DNA of 64,000 nt from assembly GCA_963575745.1 (NCBI GenBank), contig CAUYUJ010019596.1, positions 112,034 through 176,033 on the forward strand. The letters are read 5' to 3'. Below, one piece after another: positions 40,604 to 52,100 of this stretch. Source of the DNA: Prorocentrum cordatum. Lineage: Eukaryota > Sar > Dinophyceae > Prorocentrales > Prorocentraceae. Each line of letters starts with the position of its first letter. The stretch's first letter is position 1. The notes under the pieces are model-generated. The model did no database searches. It saw nothing but the letters and a program-made list of their open reading frames with translations, and was not told where the DNA came from. The translations under genes and the position numbers were made by a program.

Positions 40604-40755
40604 TCATTGAATCCCAAAAAAATCCGGGCGCGACTGGTCGCGACGATAGCGCTTCGGTCGCGCTCGGTCGCGGCGGTAAAGTCGGTAGCGCTCGGTCGCG
40701 ACCGATTCGTCGGCAGCGGTCGGTCGCGCGTCGGTCGCGCGTCGGTCGCGGGAGA

Positions 40756-41726
40756 GGTGGCGATCTGAAGATGAGGGAAGGGTGGTGGTCTGAAAACGAG
40801 GGATAATCTGAGGATGAGTGAGTTCACGGGCTGACCGATTTCGAAGGTTGTTTGAGGACAGGGAGGGGAAGGGGCTTAGGAAATGAGTAAGGAGGAATGC
40901 AGGAAGAAGATTCGAGGAGGAAGCGGACGGCTGAGAAAGGCCAGCACGCGTGGATGATGAGGAAGGCAGCTACGATTGGCGCAACGAGGACTGACCACGA
41001 TTACAACGTCGATGATGATGACGGCGGCGACGCTACATGTGATAATGCAAATGGTGATGATTATGATATTGATGGCGATGGCGGTGATGGTGATGTTCCT
41101 AATGATGACGGCGATGATGAAATGCTGTCGTGCAGTTTTGTGGCTCAAGCAATGGCGTCGCCTCCGATCGAACCCCCGCTCGAACCTCACCCCTACCACT
41201 TGCCCTTCTTTACTGGGCGCCCAGACCTCCCGCCTTAGGGGCCGCTGGCTTTTGCAGATCCCCCTTTCTTCATTGGGCGCCCATGCCTCCCGTGTTGGGG
41301 TTGTATACCTGGGCAGTCCAGGGCGAGCTCAGTTTTTTCTTGGGGGGGGGGATTTTTTTGTGGAGAGCGTTTGTGTAGGGGCGTCTCCTTGCCTTGCCCC
41401 AATGTCTAGCCTGCAGGCGCGAGGAGTACTATCCCCTCGCGCCTTGCTAGCCAAACATCTTCGCGGCGCAGGCGCTGGGGCCGCCTTCTTTGCGAAGCTG
41501 GCGTGGGGCAAGAAACTCGATGACGATGTCGGCAATGGGCAGTGACGATGCAGCGCAGGAGCACGGGCAGCAGCAGCAGCAGGAGCAAGAGGAGCAGGAT
41601 GAGCAGCAGCAGCAGCTGGAGCACGAGGATCAGGAGGGAGAGGAGGAGGAGGAGAATGAGGAGGAAGAGGAGGAGGAGGAACAGCAGCAGCAACAGAAGG
41701 CAGAGCCTCGACAGCAGCGCCAACGC
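40756..41726. other. No supported gene
   Basis: GAT/GGC-rich repeats at 41000-41130, a duplicated TGGGCGCCCA-containing segment near 41215-41290, a G-run at 41343, and CAG/GAG repeats at 41565-41700. The poly-Gln/Glu ORF at 41490-41786 runs through a spliced-leader relict and is not accepted. Confidence 0.55.
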
Positions 41727-41747
41727 CGCTTAGCCATTTTGACGCAG
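41727..41747 (+). other. Relict spliced-leader-like sequence
   Basis: CGCTTAGCCATTTTGACGCA shares the 11-nt core TAGCCATTTTG and scattered flanking matches with DinoSL. It lies 53 nt upstream of the ATG at 41800. Confidence 0.45.
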
Positions 41748-41799
41748 GGCGTGCTGTCCCTTTTCCGGCCCCCTCGCGTATTTTGACCCCCGTCCCCCC

Positions 41800-42540
41800 A
41801 TGTCGTCGGCATTTCTCGAGCTCGTCGAGACGCCGACTGAGCTGGGTCAGCTTCTCGTCGAATACGTCGAGGGGGAAGGGGTCAAAAACGCGTTCCTGTC
41901 AGGACATTATCACTGGTTGCACAAAGATCACGCTGTCCATGGGCCCAGCCTGGCGTCGTGCGCCGCGCTGGTGGGTCGCGCGCGCGAATGCCGCGCCCCC
42001 CCCCCCCCCCCCCTTCCCCTCGCGCCCCTCCCCTCTCGGACGCCGATTTCTCCAAAGGGGGGGGGGAGGGGGGGGGGGCGGGGGGGGGGGGGGGGGGGGT
42101 GGGCGGGGGGGGGAAGGAGGAAGATGAGGGGCAGGACGAGGAGGAGCAGGGCGGGGAGGACGGGGCGGAGGAGGACGAGGAAGTAGAGGAGGAGGAAGAG
42201 GAGGAAGGGGGGGAAGATGAGGAGGACGACGAAAAGGCAGGACCAGGACGGAGAACGAGAAGGAGGATGAGGGTGGAAGTTTTCTGTTAACCCACATCGG
42301 GCCCATGTTCGGGCCCGCGCTTCCAGGCTTCCAGGGCTAATATTTTCAGCGCGCCCAGGTTTTCAGGTCACGCGTTCAGGGTTAAGGGGGGCCCAAATCG
42401 AAGCGCAAAAATCGCGAAGCCCCCCCCCCCCCCTATTCCCTCCCCCAAACCATTTATGTGTCGCAGCCCAGGTAGAAGTACTGCTGCGCTACGCCCCAGG
42501 CAGCGACATTAGCTTCGTCGTTCTCAGAGACGGCGTTCAG
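41800..42540 (+). CDS. Possible two-exon hypothetical gene
   Basis: Exon 1 (41800-41970) starts with ATG about 50 nt after a relict spliced leader and reads Leu-Glu-Leu-Val-Glu-Thr-Pro-Thr-Glu-Leu, then His-Tyr-His-Trp-Leu-His-Lys-Asp. The donor is GCGCTG|GTGGGT. A candidate second exon begins after GCCCAG at 42472 (Val-Glu-Val-Leu-Leu-Arg-Tyr-Ala-Pro-Gly-Ser-Asp), in matching phase 0. The 501-bp intron between them holds poly-C and poly-G tracts. The 3' end of exon 2 near 42540 is a guess. No family recognised. Confidence 0.35.
41999..42235 (+). repeat. Poly-C / poly-G / GGA low-complexity tract
   Basis: C-run at 41998-42014, G-runs at 42058-42112, then GGA repeats to about 42235. A further C-run is at 42421-42433. 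Confidence 0.95.
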
Positions 42541-42599
42541 ACCGCGATGGCCAGGCGCCCGCAGCCCGCAACCAGGGGGAAGGGGGGTGATGCAGAGGA

Positions 42600-43057
42600 C
42601 GATGTGAGGAGGTGGGATGGGGGAAAGGATGGAAGCAGGGGGCGGAGGAAGGGGGGGTGTAACTGAGGATGATGACGAGGCTGGAGCGCGAGGAAGGGGG
42701 GGGGATAATGATGCGGAGCAGGAAGGGGGGAGGGCGTGAAGGAAGATGGCGGTGATGATGATGGGCGGTGGAGGCCAGGGGGCCGCTGCTCGCGGCGGGC
42801 GCGCGGGGGGGCATCCTCCTCGCCCTTCTTTCCTCGCCCCCCCCCCCGCCCCCTCTTCTTCGCCCTCCTCGCCCCCCCCCTCGCCCTCTCTTCCCCGCCC
42901 TCGCCCTCTCTTCCTCGCGTTCCTCCAACTCCTCCCCGCTCCTGCTCTACATCGCCCCCCTCCTCTCCTCCACCCGTCCCCCCCCCCCCCCCCCCCCCAT
43001 TCCCCCCAGCTCCCCCCTCGTCGCCCTCCTCCTGTGCCCCCCCCCCCCCCCCCCCCA
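42600..43057 (+). repeat. GGA then CCC/CCT low-complexity, ending in poly-C
   Basis: Purine-rich to about 42750, then pyrimidine-rich with C-runs at 42839, 42980-42999 and 43037-43056. The retrotransposon is inserted at the end of this poly-C. No gene. Confidence 0.9.
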
Positions 43058-43059
43058 GT

Positions 43060-43273
43060 TGAGATTATTATGTCTAGGACCTGTTAGGCATGTTGTCTCA
43101 TAAGCTAGAAACAGTAGTTCCTATTGAGACGCGTTTTTGCACTGCACCGTACTGCAATGTACTGGCTCAAGTCAAAGCAGTAAAAGATTCTCATCTTTAT
43201 TGCCAGTAGTTCATATAGCTTTCGCTTGACGAACTTAACATTTCCAGGTCAGGATTTTCATCAGAATCTGGAG
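43060..43273 (+). repeat. 5' LTR
   Basis: It runs from TGAGATTATTATGTCTAGGA to TTCATCAGAATCTGGAG. Compared with the 3' LTR there are four substitutions, within GCACCGTACTGC, CGCTTGACG and CCAGGTCAGG. It begins with TG but ends AG rather than CA. Confidence 0.9.
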
Positions 43274-43275
43274 TT

Positions 43276-43290
43276 TGGTAGCGGAGCCAG
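43276..43290 (+). other. Primer-binding site (initiator tRNA-Met type)
   Basis: TGGTAGCGGAGCCAG starts 2 nt after the LTR. TGGTATCAGAGC-like sites pair with the 3' end of initiator tRNA-Met and are common in copia elements. Confidence 0.7.
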
Positions 43291-43477
43291 TCGGCCCCCT
43301 GCCTTCTGGCTTTCTCTCTGCCGCAGGACCCTCGTCTACGGCATCATCAACACCTACGAGATTTACATCACCTGGTGTTCAGATATTGGCGTTTATTTCA
43401 GTATATCAAGATATACATTACCAGACACAGAAGTTGGATCAGATACATGTTATTTTACTTGAAGTTCGGTTGGAAAG

Positions 43478-44113
43478 ATGTTGGCATCACCACAGACTAC
43501 CCCGCTCTCTCTCAAGCAGTATTCTAAGGATATACCGCCAGGCTGGCGACCACGAGCATATCCAATCCGTGAGTATCGTGAAGCATTGGAGATATGGAGT
43601 CGTCTCACGCGTTTGGAGCAAGACCAACTTGGTGCAGCACTAATGAGCAGACTCGAAGGCCCGGCACTACGAGCAGCTCAAGATTTACGTGTGAATCGAC
43701 TTGATCAAGCAGGCAACGTTGTGAATGATCGCAGCATCGAGGCGGTCAGTTTACCGAGAGTTCCAGCAGTATTGGACGGGCAAGACAACGAACTCGCTCC
43801 CCTACAGCACAGTGGAATCAAGATTCCGAACGACAGATTATTCGAGATGTACGGATTGGACGGTCAAGACTTGGCCTGGACCTCGCTGGATCGATTCTTC
43901 ACCTTGCGTCAAGGATCTAATCAAGACTTCATCTCATACCTGTTTGAATGGGATCACTTATATGAAGTAGCTGAGCGATACGGAGGCTTACAGATGGGCG
44001 AATCAGCTAAGGCTTGGCTTTTCTGGTCACGGACTACGTTTGCTGACAAAGCGCTCGCAGATCTACGCTTGAAGGTCAATGGTGATCTCAACAGGTGGCG
44101 CGAGATGGTTTAG
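43478..44113 (+). CDS. gag: gag (capsid region)
   Basis: ATG at 43478, about 190 nt after the primer-binding site. The protein has the helical gag pattern of copia elements: Arg-Glu-Tyr-Arg-Glu-Ala-Leu-Glu-Ile-Trp near the start, Arg-Gln-Gly-Ser-Asn-Gln-Asp-Phe-Ile-Ser-Tyr-Leu, and a Trp-rich segment near the end. The TAG at 44111 interrupts it, but the same frame continues downstream with plausible sequence to 44443, so the stop is either a nonsense mutation or a leaky stop. Confidence 0.75.
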   Translation: MLASPQTTPLSLKQYSKDIPPGWRPRAYPIREYREALEIWSRLTRLEQDQLGAALMSRLEGPALRAAQDLRVNRLDQAGNVVNDRSIEAVSLPRVPAVLDGQDNELAPLQHSGIKIPNDRLFEMYGLDGQDLAWTSLDRFFTLRQGSNQDFISYLFEWDHLYEVAERYGGLQMGESAKAWLFWSRTTFADKALADLRLKVNGDLNRWREMV

Positions 44114-44693
44114 TTGCAGCTAAAAGTGAGCAAGAACGAGATGGCGGCCAATGAGCAGCACGTCGGGTACAAGAACTACTGGGAAGATTCAGACCCTTGG
44201 ATGAGAGAGTACGAATATGATTATGACAACTACTACGAGGATGATGATGAGTACTACGACGAGTGGTACGATGAGGAGTACGATGATGATGATGATTGGT
44301 ATGACGACAATAGAGATCAAGATGGATACGGAGGCGCAGCAGCAGCAGGCGGCACGTCATCATCACCTCTTCCAACCCCATCGTCACCGGACGAGGACTA
44401 CTGGCAGAACGCACGCGGAAAAAGGATCTTACGGCAAAGGTAAGGGCAAGGACGACAAAACCGGCGGCGGCAAGAACGGCAAGAAAGGAGGCAAGAAACG
44501 ACAAGGAGATCAGTGTACCCTATGTGGCTCACGATGGCACAATTCGGACACCTGCCCTCTCAAGGATGATCAGAATGAGGACAACGCGTATCAGACCGAC
44601 GAGCAGTACGATGGGGAGTATTACGGACAAGGACGCGGCTATCGCAAAGGAAATCGCAAGGGCAAAAAGGCGTGGCAACGGCAAAGGATATGA
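44114..44693 (+). pseudogene. gag: gag C-terminal part and nucleocapsid zinc knuckle, frame-shifted
   Basis: The capsid frame continues past the TAG through a Tyr/Asp-rich acidic linker to 44443. A +1 change then leads to a Lys/Gly-rich segment with a CCHC zinc knuckle, Cys-Thr-Leu-Cys-Gly-Ser-Arg-Trp-His-Asn-Ser-Asp-Thr-Cys (CX2CX4HX4C, about 44515-44560), ending at 44693. The knuckle is the nucleic-acid-binding part of nucleocapsid. Confidence 0.65.
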
Positions 44694-46188
44694 TCGAGAT
44701 CGGCACCGAGATTATCAAGACAATCGAGGATCTCACGACCAGCAGCGACGCGATGTTCCACGTTTCGGCAGAAGCGACTTTCAGCAGCGACAGCAAAAAG
44801 GCAAAGGACGCGGCAAGAAAGGTTACAGATCGAAAGGAAAAGGCTACGACCAACGACGCCAGTTCTACCAAGACACTGATCGCGGAGATGAGGCATACGG
44901 AAGCTACGCGACCTTGCCGGCCATTCATGAACATGAAGAACCAGACGAACAGGCAGCAGCAGCAGATGATGTATCCACGTATCAGCGGGACAAGAGCATC
45001 ATGACACGGACCCCTTTATCTGCAGGAGCGTGCCAGTTCGTACCTACCTCGACGGCGGCAGAGAAGACACCGACACGGAAAGGATCAGCATACGACGACA
45101 TATTCGGCACCGGAGAGAGAGCCACAGTTGGACAGGGACAACCACGGCATCCACCTGGGTTAGGCCCTACAGCTACGGCAACTGGAGCGGCGAGCTCAAG
45201 CTTTTCGGCATCATCAAGCTCAGTTTCAGTTTCTGCGCCTACTCATGCCTGCTACAGGTGTGCCTCAGCGGCGATTGCGAAGTGCGGTACGTGTTCCCGT
45301 TCGTTTTGCATATGTCACGGATTCAAAGGACACTTGATGGTGATGTGCTCTTCTTGTTTGGATGTTTCAGCAGCCCGGCAGCAACAACAGCATCAATCAC
45401 AGCAAGACGCGCAGTCACCTGGGACCGCTTCTCAGCAGCAGACCACACCGAGCTCTGATGACACGGCAGCAAGTTGGATGTTGATACCGCGACCGGACGA
45501 ATCGCAGATTCAGGACGAGCCGGAGGAGTTTGCAGCATTACCAGCTTCGGGCAACCCGTGCAAGAACTTGGCGGTCATCAGCGGAGTCAGCGTCATAGGC
45601 CTCATTGTGGACCCTGGAGCGGCTCGAGGTCGTATCGGAAGTGCTACCCTTCGAGAGATCTTCGACAAGCTACTGCGACCTCGCGGCCTGATGAAGCACG
45701 TGATGTGGTATCGTTCAAAGAACAAGTTCACTGGCATCTCATCTCAGCCCCAGCACAGCATCGGTATATGTGTATTTCCGATTGGCCTGGTTGGAATGAA
45801 GCATGCTTACTTCTCTTGCGATGTCATCACAGGTCAGTCAGCGAACTGCCCTGGACTCATTCCACTACTGACTCTGCTACGACTCGGCAGTATCATATCG
45901 TGCGGACACTTTCAGAATCAAGATGGACTTCTGGGACTGAGACTCGGCAATGGCAAAATGTGCTCACAGAGGATTCTCTTGACAGACTCATCGCACTACC
46001 TACTTCCGATCGACAACTTCGACAAAGAAAAGAACGACGTGTGGAACAAGACGGTGCTTCAGCATCAGCAGGAAGTGGACGACGGAGCACATCAGCAAGG
46101 ACAGCATCATCACGGCGTCACCCTCATATCCATGATCGACGGCGACGATCGAGCACCACATGAGGATCACGGGACTCATTTTCACTGA
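44524..46188 (+). CDS. pro: Zinc-finger linker and aspartic protease (pro)
   Basis: A third frame carries a Gln/Arg/Lys-rich linker, a treble-clef-like Cys/His cluster (Cys-Tyr-Arg-Cys, Cys-Gly-Thr-Cys, Cys-x-Cys-His, Cys-Ser-Ser-Cys, about 45246-45365), then the protease. Its active-site segment is Ile-Val-Asp-Pro-Gly-Ala-Ala followed by Ile-Gly (about 45600-45650), where most retropepsins have Asp-Thr/Ser-Gly. The ORF start near 44524 is only a frame limit. It ends at TGA 46186-46188, overlapping the open pol frame (from 46164) by 25 nt in the -1 frame, which is compatible with a -1 ribosomal shift. Confidence 0.7.
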   Translation: MAHDGTIRTPALSRMIRMRTTRIRPTSSTMGSITDKDAAIAKEIARAKRRGNGKGYDRDRHRDYQDNRGSHDQQRRDVPRFGRSDFQQRQQKGKGRGKKGYRSKGKGYDQRRQFYQDTDRGDEAYGSYATLPAIHEHEEPDEQAAAADDVSTYQRDKSIMTRTPLSAGACQFVPTSTAAEKTPTRKGSAYDDIFGTGERATVGQGQPRHPPGLGPTATATGAASSSFSASSSSVSVSAPTHACYRCASAAIAKCGTCSRSFCICHGFKGHLMVMCSSCLDVSAARQQQQHQSQQDAQSPGTASQQQTTPSSDDTAASWMLIPRPDESQIQDEPEEFAALPASGNPCKNLAVISGVSVIGLIVDPGAARGRIGSATLREIFDKLLRPRGLMKHVMWYRSKNKFTGISSQPQHSIGICVFPIGLVGMKHAYFSCDVITGQSANCPGLIPLLTLLRLGSIISCGHFQNQDGLLGLRLGNGKMCSQRILLTDSSHYLLPIDNFDKEKNDVWNKTVLQHQQEVDDGAHQQGQHHHGVTLISMIDGDDRAPHEDHGTHFH

Positions 46189-49100
46189 GTCCTGGGCACG
46201 ACGCTAAATTGTTCACTCCAGATACTCTTACCTCATTCTCATCTACAACGCGGAAATACTATCGAGATTGGCAAGCTCTTTCTTCAAAGGAATCCTTCTC
46301 ACTGTGGAATGGCGAACCACTCTTTCCTTCGCACCTACTTCCAGAGGAGTTGGCAGTTGCGAGGACCGAATTCAATTCGATTCCAGAGATGTTCTACACG
46401 ACCTACACCTGGCTACCGATCATCACGCCCGAGAACTACGACGCTTTCGAGGCAGCAATGGCCAAAGGACCTTATTGCGGATATCCGATTCTATGGAGTT
46501 GGTGTTCAGGTTCATCCCATCTATCTCTCTGTATGGCATCACTACCTTTCTTGTGTGCAGTACTCTTTCCAATTGACCTACGCTACGGATGGGACCTCAC
46601 ACATCGACCTCATCAACTCAAGTTACAGAGAGCAGATAAAACATTCAAGCCGAGAGTTACGACAATGGAGCCAAGATGCAAGTATTGGAGTCACATGGGC
46701 ACTGGGCGAGACATCAAGGACACCATAGAGCTACGAGAGTCAGAAATGCCCATGCTGAAGTTCATGACCTCACACGCTGTCAAGATCAAGCAGGACTTCC
46801 GAGACAATCTCGTGGAGAATCCAAGATCTTCCAGTATCTGGACGAAGTCTCCTTTGGCAGCTCTCCTTGATCATCCAGCTTATTCGGATCAACGTTACAA
46901 TACTTGCATGTGTGCTTTCTCCAGTGAAAAGGACGGCAGAAGGAACAAGAAGGACACCACGTTGATTTCGACTGTCTGTCTCAGTTATTCTGTGATGCGT
47001 TGCAGCTGCAAGAAGGAGCACATACATCTTCAAGGCTATGATAAGGAGACTCATCGCAAGCGGACAGCAGCAGCAGCAATGTTCTCAAAGAAGTTCTGCG
47101 CGGCACTCTGTAAGGACATCTTGCCCCTAGAGTCCAAAGAACCCGGAATCTCCATCAACAAGTTTTCTAGAGCTTTCCCGGCAGCAGCAGATGACGAGGC
47201 AGAAGATGAAGCACCATTAGCTAAGTTACCAGCAGGACCTAAGTCCATAGACGACCTCATGGAAGAGTTCAAGAACATCGACACTAAGAGCATCAATATC
47301 ACGCTCGACACTTTCACGCCCACGGAAGAGCAGTGGATCAAGGCAGCGATTCTCTCCATCATCGATTACACGATGAGTTTCGGCGTTCCTGGAACACCTA
47401 CCGGGCGGATTTTGATGTTGCCTGGTACTGGTTGGCCACGACAAGAAGGCGCGCGAGTTTTATGTCATGTTCTCGATCAAGTTTACACGACCAGGACTGT
47501 GACATCTCAATGCCACATGTCGGAAGCTCACAAGATTGACGAGACCGAGCTCAGCAATCCTGATGACTACAAAGATCGCATCAGATTTCTTGGCAACAAG
47601 GACGGCCACTACCACATGAGCGTCGTCAAGGATTGGAGAAGCGCGCCGGAAGACGATGCAGTCACCACGGCGATCTACATCATCACTCTCTTCGGCGTTC
47701 TCCTTTCAGATATTATACTCGACGGTCCTCCCGGCCGACGAGATCAAGCTCGACGACTTAAAGGAAAGCAACCGCGACCGACACAAGGGCCATATGCTAC
47801 TCCACCAGAGAAGCCTGGACCACTTGAAGCTTCTACTGAAGATGCCATCGAGAAGATCGAGATCAACGGTCGTGTCTTATCACGGACGAAGCCTAACATG
47901 GAACTCCGGGAGCTACCCAAGAAGTTGACTCATGCCAACGAGAAGGATCGTGCCGGACTATTACGCCTACTTCATGAACGTTTTTGGCATAATTCTCCAC
48001 TGGACGTGATGAAGTTGTTGCAGGCCATGCTTTTACCGCATGCTATCGTCTTACAAGGCATGGAGATTTGCAAGGCTTGTGAAGTCTGTCAGCAGTGGGC
48101 CAAACGTCACTTACGACCTCAGATCAAATCGTTTCTGGCTACAGTGTTCAACGAGATGGTGCAGCACGATTTGTTCTTCCTCTGGGACGAAACGTTCATG
48201 ATTCTTATTGATGAAGCTACTAAGTGGAAGACTGGCGACCACCTCATCAACAAGACAGGCCCAGTCTTGGTGAAAGCGCTTACCTATCTTTGGATACGCA
48301 TTTGGGGCGCGATGCAGAACCTTCTCACTGATCAGGAAGGAGGTCTCATGGGGCACGAAGCCACCAAGCTATGCGATCGGCACGAGATCAACAGATTGGC
48401 CATCGGTAAAGGAGGCACTACCACCAAGGGACTCGTCGAAAGGCATCTAGCTCTTCTCAAGCTTTCTATGCTTAAGCTCAAGCAGTCAAGTCAAGCAGAA
48501 GGACTGGATCTCAGTTACTCCGACATCTGCTACGAGTGTTGCGCTGGCCACAATTGTATTCTCAACTATGGCGGCAGTACTCCACAATTGGCCTTGACTG
48601 GACAACTACCGAGGACGATTGCGATCGACAGCGAGACCATCACGTCCATGACAGGCGCCCTCGAGAAGCGCCCTGACTACATGGAGTCCATGGCACGAGC
48701 AAGACTATTGGCTCGACAGGCTATTGTACAGTCAGTTATCCAAGATCGATTAGCTCAAGCATCCAAGATAACTCAGCACCAGCACGAGCCAGAGCTACTC
48801 GTTCCCGGAACGATATGCGACATTTGGCGAGAACCAGCACGGAAGGACGAATGCGGATGGCGAGGCCCAGCGGAAGTTATCAGTCTGGAGCGACGCGCAG
48901 GATCGGCAATAGTCAAGCATCAAGGCCAGCCGCTTATCATTCCTCTACGACACCTTCGGCGACATGTTCTCACCGAACACTACATCACGGAGCTCAGCAA
49001 GAAAAACGACACGAGCAGCTTCTACATGCACTACGACCTGGTCAACCCTACGATGGTCAAGGCAGCGGCTACCTTTCTGGCACCATATCAGATATATGCC

Positions 49101-52100
49101 GATGGAGTTTTGGTTCCCTCGGAAACGTTGTACGACCTGATGGATTTAGTTGATGGAGCTACGCCCACTAAGCTATATTGGTTCGGCCTGGTGTGGCAGC
49201 AAGAGCAGTATCGATATGTTCCCAGTGAAGAAGCGTGTGATTCATGCAAGCCTTTGGCCTTGGGCATCAAGATATTCAACGATACGTTTAAGCCTGTGCA
49301 TGGTATCCTGTACGGCTCACAAGTACGTCAACTTCCTCAGATTGAATATGCACAGTGGGCTCTACTGCTACGCTGGCGACGAGAGGATCGAGCTGACTAC
49401 AGTATTCGTGTACGACGTCCAGATCTAGCTCTTCGCTATACAGCCGAGCAGTCTACCAACTACAGCACAGTGATGCTCTACAGCTATGACCATTGCGAGG
49501 ATCTGGACAAGCATTTCGATCCACCAGAGCTGGACTGGAGTGATTTCAGCATGATCGACTGGCCTGACGACCTCTCTGACATTGTAATTCCGGATCAGCA
49601 GCCACCGCGCGATCCGCCAGCACCGCCAGCTCGGGCACCACCATTTCCACCTTTTCGGTCGAATGCTATACCTCCACAAGAGCCTGGACAGCCACCAGAT
49701 CAGCCATCTCATGGTCAGCCCTCGACGGCACCAGCTACAGCAGGCACGCCGCAGCTCAACGTCCCAGGCGACCAGATTGTCGACAGCGACGACGATATGG
49801 AAGAGATACCAGCTCATGGACATGATCACGACCTACCTCCGGCACCTGGACCAGCACCTCGACGCATTCCTCGAGATGCACCTATGGGTCCGCCTTCGTT
49901 GCAGCCACAGCACCGAGACACACAAGGATCAGAGGACTCACTGCAGACTCCAGCTACTCCTGACAAGCTACCTTATGTTCCTCTCGACTTGGACAAGCCC
50001 AAGACCAGCACAGCGGAGAAGCAGAAAGCAGTTGATCCTCCAGACGCGTCACAGTCACCACCTCAGAAGCGAGGAAGATCATCGTCGCCATATCCATGGC
50101 CCTCTCCTTGGCAGCGTGAGTCACCACCACGACCACCGACGGCTTCTACAGGGAGATATCAGCCAGGAGCTTCATCATCGTCAACAGATTTACCAGCGGC
50201 TACACCGGGTACGTCTTCGACACAACCAGCGCCGGCGGATTCGACGGAACCACCGATACTTCCCATTCGTAAAGATGAAGCACCAGCAGGAGAACAACCC
50301 TCGACTTCTACTGACAGAACTCTGGAATACTGCGACGATCCAGATGGAGACCCCAGAGTCTTATACCAGGGGATGATTGACCACCTTGACATTCCCAAGA
50401 TTGTCAATCTATGCGAACGGCTACCCGATGGAACTCACAAGCAAAGTATGGGAGAGATTTATGACGAGATGATCAGCAACCTCTCAGATGATTTCGATTT
50501 TGTATCTCCGACACTTTATTCCGACTCGGACCGGTACTTATGCTTCCATTACGATTTGCGCGAGTCAATGGTTTTCCGAGTTGATGATTCGACGGCGAAC
50601 CTCACAGACGATGAGATGAGACGCTTTGCGAAGTTGGTTATTGCAGGTGGCCATAAGGAGTTGCAGGCTTTTGTTACTCATGATATTTTCGAACCTGTAC
50701 TTCGAGACCACCTACCCGATAAGGCGAACATAGTTGATTGCACGTGGGTGAGGAAATGGAAAGTCAAACACGTCGAAGTCAAATCACGACTATGCGCTCG
50801 CGGCTGCTTCGATCGACAAAAGAATTTTATCGAAAAGCACAGCTCGACAGCGACAAGATTATCTCAGCGTTTGGTTTTGAGTTTGGGATGTTGTGAAGGT
50901 ATCTTACACGTGAACGACGAGAATGATGGCGATGTCGACACCGAGAGCCTGGATATTTCAACGGCTTTTCTACAAGGACTTGGATGCGACAACCTACGCG
51001 AGAAAGCAAGGAATCTTGGCTATGAATATCGCGAAGACCGGACAGTCTACATCATCCCTCCGGAAAACGTATGGAGTCACTTTCGACGCATGCCGGAGGC
51101 ATCATCCAGTTGGAAAGTTGCCGACAAGGATCGACACAGATATGCCCTCAAATGTTTGAGAGCAGTGTATGGCTTCACAGATGCACCATTGATGTTTCAA
51201 TTGGCTTTGTTGGAGTTTCTCAAAGACAAGACAGGAGCTAAATCATCGGTTTTCGACGACGACTACCTTTACTGGGGCATCGTTTACAAGGGCAACAAGG
51301 TGATCGTTTTGGTTATGACTGTTCATGTGGACGACCTACAGATTACTGGCAGCAGATTTTATCGCGACTGGATACACAAGAAGTTGGAATCCAGATTCGG
51401 CAAGCTCAAGAGGCAGACAATGCCATATACACATGCTGGCCTACAGCTTGAACGAGTTGTACCGGCGTGTATACGCATTCATCAAGATCAGTTTACATCA
51501 TGTCTTTCGCCATGCGTTATACCAAAAGAGCGAGTTGATGTACCAGATGCACCCTGCACGGCAGCAGAACACAAGACGTTCAGGTCTCTCCTCTGTGGAG
51601 CTCTTTGGGCATGCCAGACACGATTGGAAGAACTATTCAATGTTGTTTCCCTACAGACCAAGCTGCAGAGTCCGACCATCAAAGACCTTTTGGCGATCAA
51701 CGCAGTGATCAAGAGACTCAAGAAGAATCCCGAGAAGTTTGGCATTTACTACCGAAAGCTCAAAGCACCACTACGGATTTCTTGCATCACAGACGCCTCG
51801 TCAGCCAACAAGAACAGCAACTTCGCCACAGAAGGAGTCACCATAGGTCTTCAAGAAGATCGACTACATTTTCCTTTATGCGATCGACAAGATTATCTGC
51901 AGGACAACTTGATCAATCGGCTCAGTGGCAAGTTACATGCATTGGTAGTTACCTCGACTAAGTCTAAGAGAGTTTCACACAGCACGTCCCATGCAGAAAC
52001 GTTGGCAGCAGCACGAGGAGTTCCTATGGCACAGATTATCGGCATGAGGCTCACAGAACCGAAGATCAACATTCTATGTGGACCGCAGAAACCGCTACAG

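Noticed and set aside
41490-41786. Gln/Glu-rich plus-strand ORF
   Set aside because: CAG/GAG repeat product that runs through a spliced-leader relict, which should lie upstream of coding sequence.
43156-43184. TGGCTCAAG in the LTRs as a spliced-leader relict
   Set aside because: Only nine bases match the 3' end of DinoSL and the rest does not align; probably chance.
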